Below are positions 44,862-53,046 of a stretch of 64,000 nt of DNA, one piece after another. The translations under genes and the position numbers were made by a program. Below the pieces are notes generated by a model. That model did no database searches, was not told where the DNA came from, and worked only from the letters and a program-made list of their open reading frames with translations. Position 1 is the first letter of the stretch, and every line of letters begins with the position of its first letter. The stretch lies in the NCBI RefSeq assembly GCF_026309355.1, contig NZ_JAPJZK010000001.1, positions 4,608,501-4,672,500 on the forward strand, read 5' to 3'. The stretch is from Spartinivicinus marinus. Its GTDB lineage: Bacteria > Pseudomonadota > Gammaproteobacteria > Pseudomonadales > Zooshikellaceae.

Positions 44862-46643
44862 CTATCCGTCTACCCAGGATGTGTGCTCTATCATTTCTTG
44901 TCGCCAGGGGTTAATTGGTGTTTCATAATGTGGGTCACACCGGGCATCAATAACAAATGGACCGGTTGCTTTAAATGCTTGCTCAAATGCTTTTGCTAGT
45001 TGATCTGGATTTTCTACTCGAATACCGCCACCACCTAGTGAGCGAGAAAAAGCGGCCCAGTCATGGGTACTGAGTGTGGTAATTTTTTTGGCAATAGGGG
45101 ATTTGGCTCTTAAAAATACATTGCCTAGTGCGCTGTTGTTGATCACTAAAACAATTAGATGAATATTATGGTGTGCCGCAGTTTGTATTTCGATGCCGTT
45201 CATTAACATGCAACCATCGCCAGTGATTACGACACAGGGTTTTTCCGGGCAGGCAATTTTAGCACCGACCCCAGCAGGAATGGCCCAACCCATTGGCGCT
45301 AATGCAGTGGCTGTTAAGTAGCTACGTGGCAAACAACTATTCCAATAATGTCCAGCAAATGCGCGGTGAGCACCAGAATCACCGACAATCACCGTATTTC
45401 TAGGTGCAGCTTTTTGTAGCTCAGCAATAACTCGCGCAGGGTGTAGAGGAGTTGCATTATTTTGCATATCCTCCGCTTGATAATAGCGAGGATATTCTTT
45501 GATGGTGGCCAGCCATTGTTGCCGATTTTTGTTGCCTTGTTTTAGTGTTTCAAGTTGTTTGGCTTGATTGGGGTCTAACAACCAGGTTAATAAAGTTTTT
45601 GCATCAGCGTTAACCGCATAATTAATCGGAAAGTTTTTGGAGAATATGGTGCTATCCACATCAACATGGTAAATACCAGCTTTGGGGCTTAAATGTTGAT
45701 CCCAGCGCATTGTGTCTCGCTGATTAAGGCTAGAACCCATCACGATAAGCAGAGTAATATTGTCAACGCCTTGATTAGGGCAGTTTGCATCGGCTGGGTC
45801 ATGATTTAATAGTGCTCTTGTCGAGTGATTGGTGCCTGCATAGCCAAATACACCAAGTGATAAAGGATCGTCTTCGGGGAAAACGCCTTTGGCTTTTAAT
45901 GTGGTTGCAACGGGAATTTGATAATGACTGGCAAACTGATATAACGCCTCACTGGCCTCTGAACGGGTGCAGCCACTGCCAGCAAGAATGGCAATATTGC
46001 CTGTTGCATGTTGAGTAAGGCCTGTGAGTAATTGGTTGGCACCCGTTAAGTCTATAAAACTCGGTTGTTTAATTTCATTTTGAAGGGAGGCAGCGAGATT
46101 TTGCTCATCATTAATTGTTTCTGTTTGTATGTCTTTGGGAAGGCTTAAACTGACGGGTTGAGGTTTATTCCCTAACATGGTTCTAATGGCAGTCTGTAAA
46201 TAATGGGGTACCAGTTTACTGTTAGGAATCTGTTGGGCAAATGCGGTAACAGGCCTCAATAAACTAATATCATTTAAGCCCGCAGCGCTGGCATCTTGAA
46301 ACCCACCTCTACCATTCCACAATGTAGGTATTTCTCCTGTAATGGCGAGCACAGGAGATTGATCTGTATAAGCGGTGGCTAATGGACCGATCATATTAGC
46401 GGTGCCAGGGCCACCAATTCCCATGCAAACTCCAAACTTACCGCTGGCACGAGCATAACCATCGGCCATATAAGCGGCACCTGTTTCGCTGGCTGCCACC
46501 ACTGCATTTATCCCATTTGGTTGATCGCTAAACTCATCAAGAAATGGGTCGACTACACCGCCTGGAACCATAAATACATGTGAAACATCATATTGTTTGA
46601 TGGTATTCAATAAATAGTTTGTTGATTTTGTTCCGTCCGTCAT
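44862..46643 (-). CDS. Thiamine-diphosphate-dependent enzyme, acetolactate synthase-like
   Basis: 593 residues from the ATG at 46643, with GGGGG five bases upstream; a TTG two codons earlier is an alternative. The three ThDP modules are present: the N-terminal PYR domain with the catalytic Glu in ASETGAAYMADGYARA, the central domain and the PP domain with the ThDP/Mg motif GDGCMLMNGIEIQTAAHHN. The sequence is not a biosynthetic IlvB/IlvI type, since no regulatory subunit lies nearby, but resembles 2-keto-acid decarboxylases of the AruI type acting on products of amino-acid oxidation. It lies next to an L-amino-acid oxidase-like gene, which would supply its 2-oxo-acid substrate (inference). 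Confidence 0.85.
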   Translation of the reverse strand: MTDGTKSTNYLLNTIKQYDVSHVFMVPGGVVDPFLDEFSDQPNGINAVVAASETGAAYMADGYARASGKFGVCMGIGGPGTANMIGPLATAYTDQSPVLAITGEIPTLWNGRGGFQDASAAGLNDISLLRPVTAFAQQIPNSKLVPHYLQTAIRTMLGNKPQPVSLSLPKDIQTETINDEQNLAASLQNEIKQPSFIDLTGANQLLTGLTQHATGNIAILAGSGCTRSEASEALYQFASHYQIPVATTLKAKGVFPEDDPLSLGVFGYAGTNHSTRALLNHDPADANCPNQGVDNITLLIVMGSSLNQRDTMRWDQHLSPKAGIYHVDVDSTIFSKNFPINYAVNADAKTLLTWLLDPNQAKQLETLKQGNKNRQQWLATIKEYPRYYQAEDMQNNATPLHPARVIAELQKAAPRNTVIVGDSGAHRAFAGHYWNSCLPRSYLTATALAPMGWAIPAGVGAKIACPEKPCVVITGDGCMLMNGIEIQTAAHHNIHLIVLVINNSALGNVFLRAKSPIAKKITTLSTHDWAAFSRSLGGGGIRVENPDQLAKAFEQAFKATGPFVIDARCDPHYETPINPWRQEMIEHTSWVDG

Positions 46644-46696
46644 AGCCAACCCCCATAAATAATATTGTTAATCGGTATTTTGGTGACAAAAATGCT

Positions 46697-48193
46697 CTAT
46701 AGTTGTTTTAAAAAATTAATGCTGGGCATAAAGAAATATTCACCACCACGATTTTTAACAAAGCCAGAAAACTCAAAAGTAACAGGAGGGTTGCCTGTCA
46801 GATCATTAGAGCCCCATTTTTTTGGCCAAGTTTGTGCGGCAGGTTTTGTCTTAGGTGTGGGCACCCCTACAAGCGGATCAAGCCCTGTATCTTTTTTAAG
46901 AAAATTATTATTGTTGCACCAGGTATTTTGCATAAAAATAAATTGTTGCTCGATATTGGCTTGTAAACTAAGGAATAACAAACCAGCATCCGTCCATTCA
47001 TCTTCTGGCAACAAGTCAGTTGAGCCATAACTGATTCCCCGGCGAACAATACGGCGACTGCGCTCTATTGTTGGTGGGGCATTAAATTGTCTTAAAGTAT
47101 CATTTCGTGGATTGGTTTTTCGTACATGTGAATGAATTGGGCAGCGTAAGCCATTGATATCGTCATCATAGTTGAAGTTATTGAATAAATTAGTCCAACC
47201 ATTGGTTGCCTGTTCGGAAATAGGAGTACCATCTTTAAACCGACCAACACATAATGCACCGGCATATTCAGCATTAATCGGTTCTGAGTTGCCACTGACT
47301 TCGTTAATCGTCCCGGCTAATAGTGCTAAGCGGTCCCAAAAGCCCTTAATATTTTGCTGTAACTTACGGTAAACCACATAACTGCCATAACTGCTAACAT
47401 CGCCACCAGGATCTTTAACCATGACTGTATGAAGCGAGGCACTGGGGTCATAATGGTTAAAACCACCATTTTCAAAATCTTCTTGTAAGTCAGAAAATAA
47501 AAATTTGGGATTACTGACCCCATCAACAAATCCAAAATGCTCAATGACTTGGCCCTGATCGTTACGCATAACATGGCCGTGTTGTACAGTAATAATGTCT
47601 GCTACTGCTTCCAGTTCACAGGAGAGTTGGTCCACTTGTTTATCTAGGTATTGTTCTGCGGCTGCATCAGCTATCGCAAAATCGACACTGGGTTGCCTGC
47701 CATAAGCTAAAATGATCAGGCCATCTATGGTTGATTTAAAAGGAGGTTCCCAGTCAGATAAATTATCATTGAGTGGATTCGCTTTGGGGTGATGGTGTTG
47801 GCGCTTTTCATCAAGTCTGGGGGTGGTATCATATTCTTGGCTAAGCTCTTTCATCCCTGCCAGAAAGGCTTTATCTGTTGGCCATTGTGACTTATCTACG
47901 GCTAATGCCTGATAACCCGAGCGGCTTAACATTAAGTTAATAAATAGATGATTGTTACCATTTTTTTTAAAGTCTGTGGACTGGTTTTCTTGCTCCAGGG
48001 TTGACGTTATTTTATCAGCAAACGCCTTGACCCATTTTCGACTATTTTCAGCATTGTCTTTAAATTTAATAAATAGATGACGAGAATGATCTCGCCCATG
48101 ACTTTTTAATATATTACCCTGTAAGTGGGTAAAAATATGCTTAAAGTTAGGGTCATCAATATCAATATTGGTTTGGTTTAGGTCAACAGACAT
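46697..48193 (-). CDS. DyP-type haem peroxidase
   Basis: 498 residues. The DyP hallmark GFVDGVSNP, with the catalytic Asp in GxxDG, lies near residue 220, and the distal-side RRIVRRGISYG motif with the haem-contact Arg and conserved RG-x-S-Y is near residue 385. Length and the absence of a Tat signal suggest a cytoplasmic, class C/D-like member. DyP enzymes use H2O2 to oxidise phenolic or dye-like substrates. Its placement in a cluster with an H2O2-generating oxidase makes peroxide consumption or substrate oxidation within one pathway plausible. The gap to the ThDP gene is 53 bp. Confidence 0.93.
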   Translation of the reverse strand: MSVDLNQTNIDIDDPNFKHIFTHLQGNILKSHGRDHSRHLFIKFKDNAENSRKWVKAFADKITSTLEQENQSTDFKKNGNNHLFINLMLSRSGYQALAVDKSQWPTDKAFLAGMKELSQEYDTTPRLDEKRQHHHPKANPLNDNLSDWEPPFKSTIDGLIILAYGRQPSVDFAIADAAAEQYLDKQVDQLSCELEAVADIITVQHGHVMRNDQGQVIEHFGFVDGVSNPKFLFSDLQEDFENGGFNHYDPSASLHTVMVKDPGGDVSSYGSYVVYRKLQQNIKGFWDRLALLAGTINEVSGNSEPINAEYAGALCVGRFKDGTPISEQATNGWTNLFNNFNYDDDINGLRCPIHSHVRKTNPRNDTLRQFNAPPTIERSRRIVRRGISYGSTDLLPEDEWTDAGLLFLSLQANIEQQFIFMQNTWCNNNNFLKKDTGLDPLVGVPTPKTKPAAQTWPKKWGSNDLTGNPPVTFEFSGFVKNRGGEYFFMPSINFLKQL

Positions 48194-48215
48194 CCTTTTT
48201 CATCCCCTGGCTAAT

Positions 48216-48327
48216 ATACCCGTCGCGAATCATGTTTAGGTTTTGTTATCATCGTTACTTACCCCAATCACCTATTTCAATAGGCTTATGAGGCTTTGTC
48301 ACTTGATAGCCTTCGCATATGGGGTAT
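48216..48327 (+). repeat. Dispersed imperfect palindromic repeat, copy R4
   Basis: 112 bp, ends ATACCCGTCGCGAATC and GGGGTAT, with the shared interior (CACCTATTTCAATAGGCTTATGAGG). It lies between the DyP gene and the second CMD gene of the oxidase cluster. Confidence 0.8.
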
Positions 48328-48370
48328 AGACTCTTCACGAAAGGCTTTATTTATTATGTATAATTTGAAG

Positions 48371-48982
48371 CTATACTGATTGCTCTTCAGGTATTGTGTG
48401 TTTAATTGAGCTTGCTGTTGGTTGATTAAATGAAGGCTCTGGCAATGAAGGTTTGCCAGGTTGAGGGCCTAGCCCAAATGCGTTTAATATACAGGCCACC
48501 ATTGAATAATAACCCATTAGGGTAGTGATTTCAGTGATTTCTGTCTTGTTAAATTGCTGTTTACATTTCGTAAATACAGTGTCACTGACCCGCTTGTTAT
48601 TTATTAACTCACGCCCATAATGAATGATAGTTTGCTCTCTTAACTCTACGTCAGTTAATGAGCGTTTATATTTAATAACGTCAATAGTCTCTTGTGAAAT
48701 ACCAGCTTTTAAAGCGAGTTCTTCATGGGCAGACCATTCAAACTGACAATAATTTTCACTAAGTGTCACTAATATAACGATTTCTTTAAGATTTGCGGGC
48801 AGGATAGAATCAAACCGTAAATACGCACCAAGGTCTGCTATAGGTTGAGCCAGTGGAGGACTATTTAATAAAAATGAAAAAACACCCACCACTTTTTTAC
48901 GACTTTGATAAATATAATCGTAAACTGCTTTTTGTTCGTCTGATAATCCAGTTGGTTTATCTATATAAGGTATTCTAGTCAT
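48371..48982 (-). CDS. Carboxymuconolactone decarboxylase/AhpD-like protein 2
   Basis: 203 residues from the ATG at 48982, chosen for the AAAGGA site; longer frames start up to eight codons earlier. The CMD core reads LPANLKEIVILVTLSENYCQFEWSAHEELALKAGI: one Cys but no Cys-x-x-Cys, and the E-x-S-A-H arrangement of lyase-like members. It is distantly similar to the CMD protein at 44243 and lies upstream in the same cluster, so the two may form a hetero-oligomer or act on related intermediates. A 178-bp gap containing a repeat precedes the DyP gene. Confidence 0.8.
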   Translation of the reverse strand: MTRIPYIDKPTGLSDEQKAVYDYIYQSRKKVVGVFSFLLNSPPLAQPIADLGAYLRFDSILPANLKEIVILVTLSENYCQFEWSAHEELALKAGISQETIDVIKYKRSLTDVELREQTIIHYGRELINNKRVSDTVFTKCKQQFNKTEITEITTLMGYYSMVACILNAFGLGPQPGKPSLPEPSFNQPTASSIKHTIPEEQSV

Positions 48983-49044
48983 GACCCAATCCTTTGAATG
49001 CATCACACAAGAGTAGCTAATAATTTTTAAAACGACACTTTTAG

Positions 49045-49252
49045 CTAGGGCCTGTTAACACTATTTGAACCGTCACTGTTATGACTGTAAAAGCGCTAAT
49101 CTAGGCGTGAAGAGAGAAATCTAGTTGTTCTAAATCAACAATGAGCAACAACGAGTAGTGCTTTTACAGCCATAACCCTTCAGGGCGAGATTATTTTTCC
49201 GCTGGACAGCTACCGTTCTACTTTATCTTCATCTTCGGTTAAGGTTAGTGTT
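49045..49252. mobile_element. MITE-like element, copy 2 (degraded)
   Basis: The left end CTAGGGCCTGTTAACACT plus ATTTGAACC is identical to the element at 33461, while the right end is reduced to GGTTAGTGTT. It contains a long internal inverted repeat (CTGTAAAAGCGCT/AGTGCTTTTACAG). No coding capacity. It lies in the gap between the CMD gene and the GNAT gene. Confidence 0.55.
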
Positions 49253-49303
49253 GTTTGACTGCCACTTGGCAAGTAAAAGGTAGACTTTTGGAAGGTGTAG
49301 TTA

Positions 49304-49939
49304 ATGAATATGAGTAAAGATGGGTATAGCAATAATAATAGCAGTCGTTGGATAGTACCCGTTACCCTGATTGGTGAGCAGGTTATGCTAGAGCCGTTAA
49401 CAATGGAGCATATACCTGGTTTACAGGAAGCAGCCCAAGATGGAGCTTTATGGCGGTTATGGTTTACTTCTGTGCCAGCTCCTGATCAAACAACCAATTA
49501 TGTTCAAACAGCATTGGCGATGGCTGAACAGCAAGTAGCTTTACCTTTTGCTGTGCGTGATAGACAATCAAATACTGTTGTTGGTACTACTCGCTTTTGT
49601 AATATTGACAATAAAAATCACCGCTTGGAAATAGGCTACACCTGGTATGCAAGGCGTTGCCAAAGGACTGCGATTAATACAGAAGCGAAGTTATTGTTAT
49701 TAACCCATGCCTTTGAGCAGCTAAATGTCATTGCAGTGGAATTTAGAACTCACTGGCACAACCAAGCTTCTCGTAGAGCTATTGAGAGACTGGGTGCTAA
49801 GCAAGATGGGGTGTTAAGAAACCATCATCAGACTGCAGAAGGTGTATATCGAGATACGGTTGTATTTTCTATAATTAATAGCGAGTGGCCTGCAGTTAAA
49901 CAACACTTGCAGCATAAGCTAACTCAATATCAAGTTTGA
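49304..49939 (+). CDS. GNAT-family N-acetyltransferase, RimJ/RimL-like
   Basis: 211 residues. The GNAT core of the RimJ type is visible: VVGTTRFCNIDNKNHRLEIGYTWY (motif D/A strands) and the acetyl-CoA-binding loop RRCQRTAINTEAKLLLLTHAFEQL, followed by VEFRTHWHNQASRRAIERLGAKQDGVLRNH. RimJ/RimL-type enzymes acetylate N-termini of ribosomal proteins or small amines such as spermidine or antibiotics. The ATG follows GGAAGG. Target unknown. Confidence 0.88.
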   Translation: MNMSKDGYSNNNSSRWIVPVTLIGEQVMLEPLTMEHIPGLQEAAQDGALWRLWFTSVPAPDQTTNYVQTALAMAEQQVALPFAVRDRQSNTVVGTTRFCNIDNKNHRLEIGYTWYARRCQRTAINTEAKLLLLTHAFEQLNVIAVEFRTHWHNQASRRAIERLGAKQDGVLRNHHQTAEGVYRDTVVFSIINSEWPAVKQHLQHKLTQYQV

Positions 49940-49967
49940 GGCACCTTCATTGGGTAAAAGAGTCAGT

Positions 49968-49988
49968 TAGCCCTTTTGATAAGGGCTA
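49968..49988. terminator. Hairpin between GNAT gene and secreted protein gene
   Basis: Stem TAGCCCTT/AAGGGCTA with a five-base loop, between convergent genes; no strong T tract. It may act as a weak bidirectional terminator. Confidence 0.5.
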
Positions 49989-50010
49989 CTAAAAGATTAT
50001 AAATAATAGC

Positions 50011-51531
50011 TTATTGCTTTACGGGAGTATAACGAACAGGCTCTCGGACGGTTTTATAGTGTAAGGTTTCTACTGGCCCAATATAAGTGGCTGCTGGATT
50101 GGTAACCCCTCGCTTGACATGATAGGGATCAACAAATTCACCATAGAAGCCCTCTGGATTGATTTTATAGTCGACGGTTAAACTGCCATGCCCAGCATTA
50201 CCCAAATACTTGGTGGGGTCATTCCAGGTTTCACCATCCAAGTTGGTGGTGAGCTTAATGTCAATTAATACTGCATCACAAAGAGGAGTGACTTCTTCAT
50301 AGTTAGTTGGCCAACCAGCACCACCCGAGGTTTTCGGATATTCTGCCCAATCACCTCCTTTCATTGGACATGCACCACCACCATTAAAAGCGGCGCGATC
50401 AGGGTGATGAACGCCGTATAAGTGAGTGCCGGTAGCGCTAACAATTTTTTTCTTACCTGTTTGGGTACGGTGAGCGTTTGCTAAATGAAAACGAGGCTGT
50501 TGGGTAACCTGGGTTTTTAAACGACGCTCACCGCTAGCAACTAAATGTTCATAGTATGGTCCATTAGGCCGAATATAAGAAAAATCCTGATTGGTTTTAT
50601 TGTCAAATACAGCAGTTAAAAACAGGTATTTTTCATTAAAAAAGGGACGCTCAACCAAATAAAATTCTGCTTTGGTTTTATTGGTATCGATTGCTTGCCA
50701 GTCAACTTCATTAGCAGTACCTGTATTTACCCAGGTTCTGGCATCTTCAAACAGTTTTAATCTTAAAATATTGGTATAGTTTTCATTAATGTCTAAGCCT
50801 GCTCGTTTGCCTAGGGGACCTGCTTTATTAGCAGCAGGTTGAGTAAAGGCAAACTCCATTGCTTTTTTTGCATATGGGAATTGGAAGTCAGACATGGTGC
50901 AATACCAGTGGGGAAGATCAATAGGCTGGTGACTGTCGTATCTACTTTGATATTTAGGGTGGTTAATCGGCAAGTCAATGTATTTTAAGTAGCCACTTTC
51001 ATCTACTTTATCTTGTGGCAGCTTGTAACCACTCCAACTTTCGTCAGGTAAATAATGACTATAGCTTTCAGTTAAGGTAGTTAAATATTTTTTATCAAAA
51101 ATATCAGCGTTTTGAGGAATACCTTTAGCGCCAGCTTTGCGATACTCCCGTATCATGCCATTGTCTTGAACACGCCATAGGCCGTGTTTACCTTCTCCGA
51201 TCATGGTAAATACCTGCTCGACAATATTCACAAAACGGTAGGTATTATTAGTGCTCATATAGCCAAAATAAACCGGTAGGTGGGGTATTTTAGAGTGAGT
51301 AGTAGAAGGTCTTGGGGTTTGGTTGCTGGTATAGTAAAAAGGATCACCGCCTGTTAAATCTGTAAGGTCAACAGGGGGAGTGGTTGCTAGTATCCTGTTG
51401 GGAGCACTGCATTTGCCAATTTTGCTAAGAAAGTCGGCTGATAATTGAGAGTTAGCATAGCTGACTTGAGATAAAGCAGCCAAAATAATCTGAAAACCTG
51501 TTAGCCAGGTAAGAATTGTCTTCATCATCAT
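50011..51531 (-). CDS. Secreted protein of unknown family
   Basis: 506 residues with a signal peptide (MMMKTILTWLTGFQIILAAL, cleavage near SYANS). About seven cysteines occur, including KCSAPN near the mature start and PLCDAV near the end, suggesting disulphides. Aromatic, glycine-rich motifs such as HHPDRAAFNGGGACPM and PVYFGYMS are present but match no family I know. No lipobox, no transmembrane helix after the signal. It could be a periplasmic or secreted enzyme or binding protein. It stands alone between the GNAT gene and a putative small RNA. Confidence 0.6.
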   Translation of the reverse strand: MMMKTILTWLTGFQIILAALSQVSYANSQLSADFLSKIGKCSAPNRILATTPPVDLTDLTGGDPFYYTSNQTPRPSTTHSKIPHLPVYFGYMSTNNTYRFVNIVEQVFTMIGEGKHGLWRVQDNGMIREYRKAGAKGIPQNADIFDKKYLTTLTESYSHYLPDESWSGYKLPQDKVDESGYLKYIDLPINHPKYQSRYDSHQPIDLPHWYCTMSDFQFPYAKKAMEFAFTQPAANKAGPLGKRAGLDINENYTNILRLKLFEDARTWVNTGTANEVDWQAIDTNKTKAEFYLVERPFFNEKYLFLTAVFDNKTNQDFSYIRPNGPYYEHLVASGERRLKTQVTQQPRFHLANAHRTQTGKKKIVSATGTHLYGVHHPDRAAFNGGGACPMKGGDWAEYPKTSGGAGWPTNYEEVTPLCDAVLIDIKLTTNLDGETWNDPTKYLGNAGHGSLTVDYKINPEGFYGEFVDPYHVKRGVTNPAATYIGPVETLHYKTVREPVRYTPVKQ

Positions 51532-51737
51532 TATGTAGTTAAGTGACTGAATGGTAAATATAAAGCAGATAAACTACTCATGTTGTCTTTTTTTTGGTGA
51601 ATAATGTTTGGATCTAGTAGTGATAGTCAAGTACTAGCAGATGATTTGTCGTGAATAGACAAGCGCCGTATATTTTGTAGGGTAACTTTTAACTCAGCTG
51701 ACAGTATGAAAGCGTTGGGAGTGCCCTTTATTACAAA

Positions 51738-51766
51738 TTGTTTCCATTAGTTACAAAGGTTATATA
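51738..51766 (+). promoter_or_regulatory. Putative sigma-70 promoter of the candidate small RNA
   Basis: TTGTTT (51738-51743) and TATATA (51761-51766) are separated by 17 bp, which would place the start site near 51773. The -35 is only a partial match to TTGACA. Confidence 0.4.
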
Positions 51767-51772
51767 GAACTA

Positions 51773-51920
51773 ACAGTAAGCTTTTGCCAACATTAGGGGG
51801 CGGGCATCTGCAACAGGTGCAAGTGAGGTTGTAGTTAGAACATACGTGTTCTATTAAGTTAAGTTATTTTATCTCCTAGATAGAGTGTAAGGCCTGCTAA
51901 TTTTTAGCAGGCTTTTTTTT
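51773..51920 (+). ncRNA. Candidate small regulatory RNA
   Basis: A strong factor-independent terminator (GCCTGCTAA/TTAGCAGGC stem at 51892-51912 followed by eight T) stands on the plus strand where there is no plus-strand gene to terminate. A plausible promoter lies about 130 bp upstream, so a transcript of roughly 148 nucleotides is predicted. The interior contains further stem-loops (GAACATACGTGTTC). No known sRNA family is recognised. The flanking genes are both on the minus strand. Confidence 0.5.
51892..51920 (+). terminator. Rho-independent terminator of the candidate sRNA
   Basis: Nine-base-pair stem, three-base loop and a T8 tract, a textbook terminator on the plus strand. The opposite strand has no T tract on the metR side. 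Confidence 0.85.
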
Positions 51921-51978
51921 GTGTCCTTTGCTACGTTCATCACCTGCTGTGGCTCCCAGCTATAGAACAGGGGCTTCT

Positions 51979-52908
51979 TTAACTTGCAAGTGTATCAGCG
52001 TTTTTAATTCCCGATAGTGCTTCAAACGATACATCTTTTGCAGTTAATAAAAAGTCTTTCATAAAGGGGGTATTTAGCTGATCATCTCGAACCGCTGCAT
52101 ATAACGTGGCCCAAACGCCTTCAGCACTAAGAGGTTTTGCTTGCACATAGCCTTTTTCCAGATATTCGGTTAACGCCCAATTGGGCAGGTTGCATACGCC
52201 TCTGCCACTGGCAACCAGTTGAATCATCATTAAGGTGAGTTCTGCCGTTCGAATATGCGCCGGCTCAATATCAGCAGGGTCTAAAAATTGTTTAAAAATA
52301 TCCAACCGATCATGTTCAACGGGGTAAATAATCAGGGTTTCCTGAATGAGGTCTGTTGGTTCAATAAATGGTTTGTTGGCTAAGGGGTGTTGATTGGCTA
52401 TTGCTAATAAGCTCTCATATTTAAACAACGGAATATAACTAATGCCGGTAATTTCTTGCGGATCGGCAGTGACGACAAGATCTAAATCCCCCCGAGCCAG
52501 GGCGGGTAATGGGGCAAAATTAAAGCCACTGGCCAAGTCCATTTCTACCTCTGGCCAGTTGTTTCTAAATTGATCAATAGTCGGCATTAACCATTGGTAG
52601 CAGCTGTGGCACTCAATGGCCATATGCAGCCTACCCGCTTCTCCACCTGCCAAACGGCTTAAGTCTCGTTCAGCAGAACGAACCAATGGCAGCACATCCT
52701 GCGCTAAATTGAGTAGTCTTTTTCCAGCGGTTGTAAAACGCAGGGGCTTGGTTTTTCGAATAAATAACTGGCAGCCAATTCTTTCCTCCAGGTCTTTTAT
52801 CTGATGAGACAGAGCGGACTGAGTTAAATGTAGCCGTTCAGCAGTTTCTACCAAGCTGCCAGACTCTTTTAAGGTGGCTAGCGTTTTCAGGTGGCGAAGT
52901 TCAAGCAT
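51979..52908 (-). CDS. metR: LysR-type regulator of methionine biosynthesis MetR
   Basis: About 309 residues. N-terminal winged helix-turn-helix (LELRHLKTLATLKESGSLVETAERLHLTQSALSHQIKDLEERIG) closely follows E. coli MetR, and the segment MAIECHSCYQWLMPTIDQF is a MetR-specific element. It uses homocysteine as co-regulator to activate metE. It is divergent from metE, the classical arrangement, with MetR-like boxes between. The start may be at 52914 or 52908; I use the latter by comparison with E. coli. Confidence 0.95.
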   Translation of the reverse strand: MLELRHLKTLATLKESGSLVETAERLHLTQSALSHQIKDLEERIGCQLFIRKTKPLRFTTAGKRLLNLAQDVLPLVRSAERDLSRLAGGEAGRLHMAIECHSCYQWLMPTIDQFRNNWPEVEMDLASGFNFAPLPALARGDLDLVVTADPQEITGISYIPLFKYESLLAIANQHPLANKPFIEPTDLIQETLIIYPVEHDRLDIFKQFLDPADIEPAHIRTAELTLMMIQLVASGRGVCNLPNWALTEYLEKGYVQAKPLSAEGVWATLYAAVRDDQLNTPFMKDFLLTAKDVSFEALSGIKNADTLAS

Positions 52909-52929
52909 AGTCATTAAGGCTCATCATAA

Positions 52930-52983
52930 TGAATCAAGTTTAATATTTTTCAAGTTGGTTATTAGTAATATGAGTTTGATTCA
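52930..52983. promoter_or_regulatory. Two MetR-box-like palindromes in the metR-metE intergenic region
   Basis: TGAATCAAGTTTA (52930-52942) and TGAGTTTGATTCA (52971-52983) each match the MetR operator TGAAnnnnnTTCA with one mismatch. They lie in the 130-bp gap between the divergent genes, 41 bp apart start to start, consistent with tandem sites for activation of metE and autoregulation of metR. Confidence 0.65.
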
Positions 52984-53046
52984 AGTGTAAGGGATTTCCA
53001 TACTAAGGTCTATTAAGTTGAAGGGCTAACATGGGAACAGATCAAA

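Noticed and set aside
45785-46018. 77-codon plus-strand frame inside the ThDP gene
   Set aside because: Antisense to a well-supported enzyme and without any start signal.
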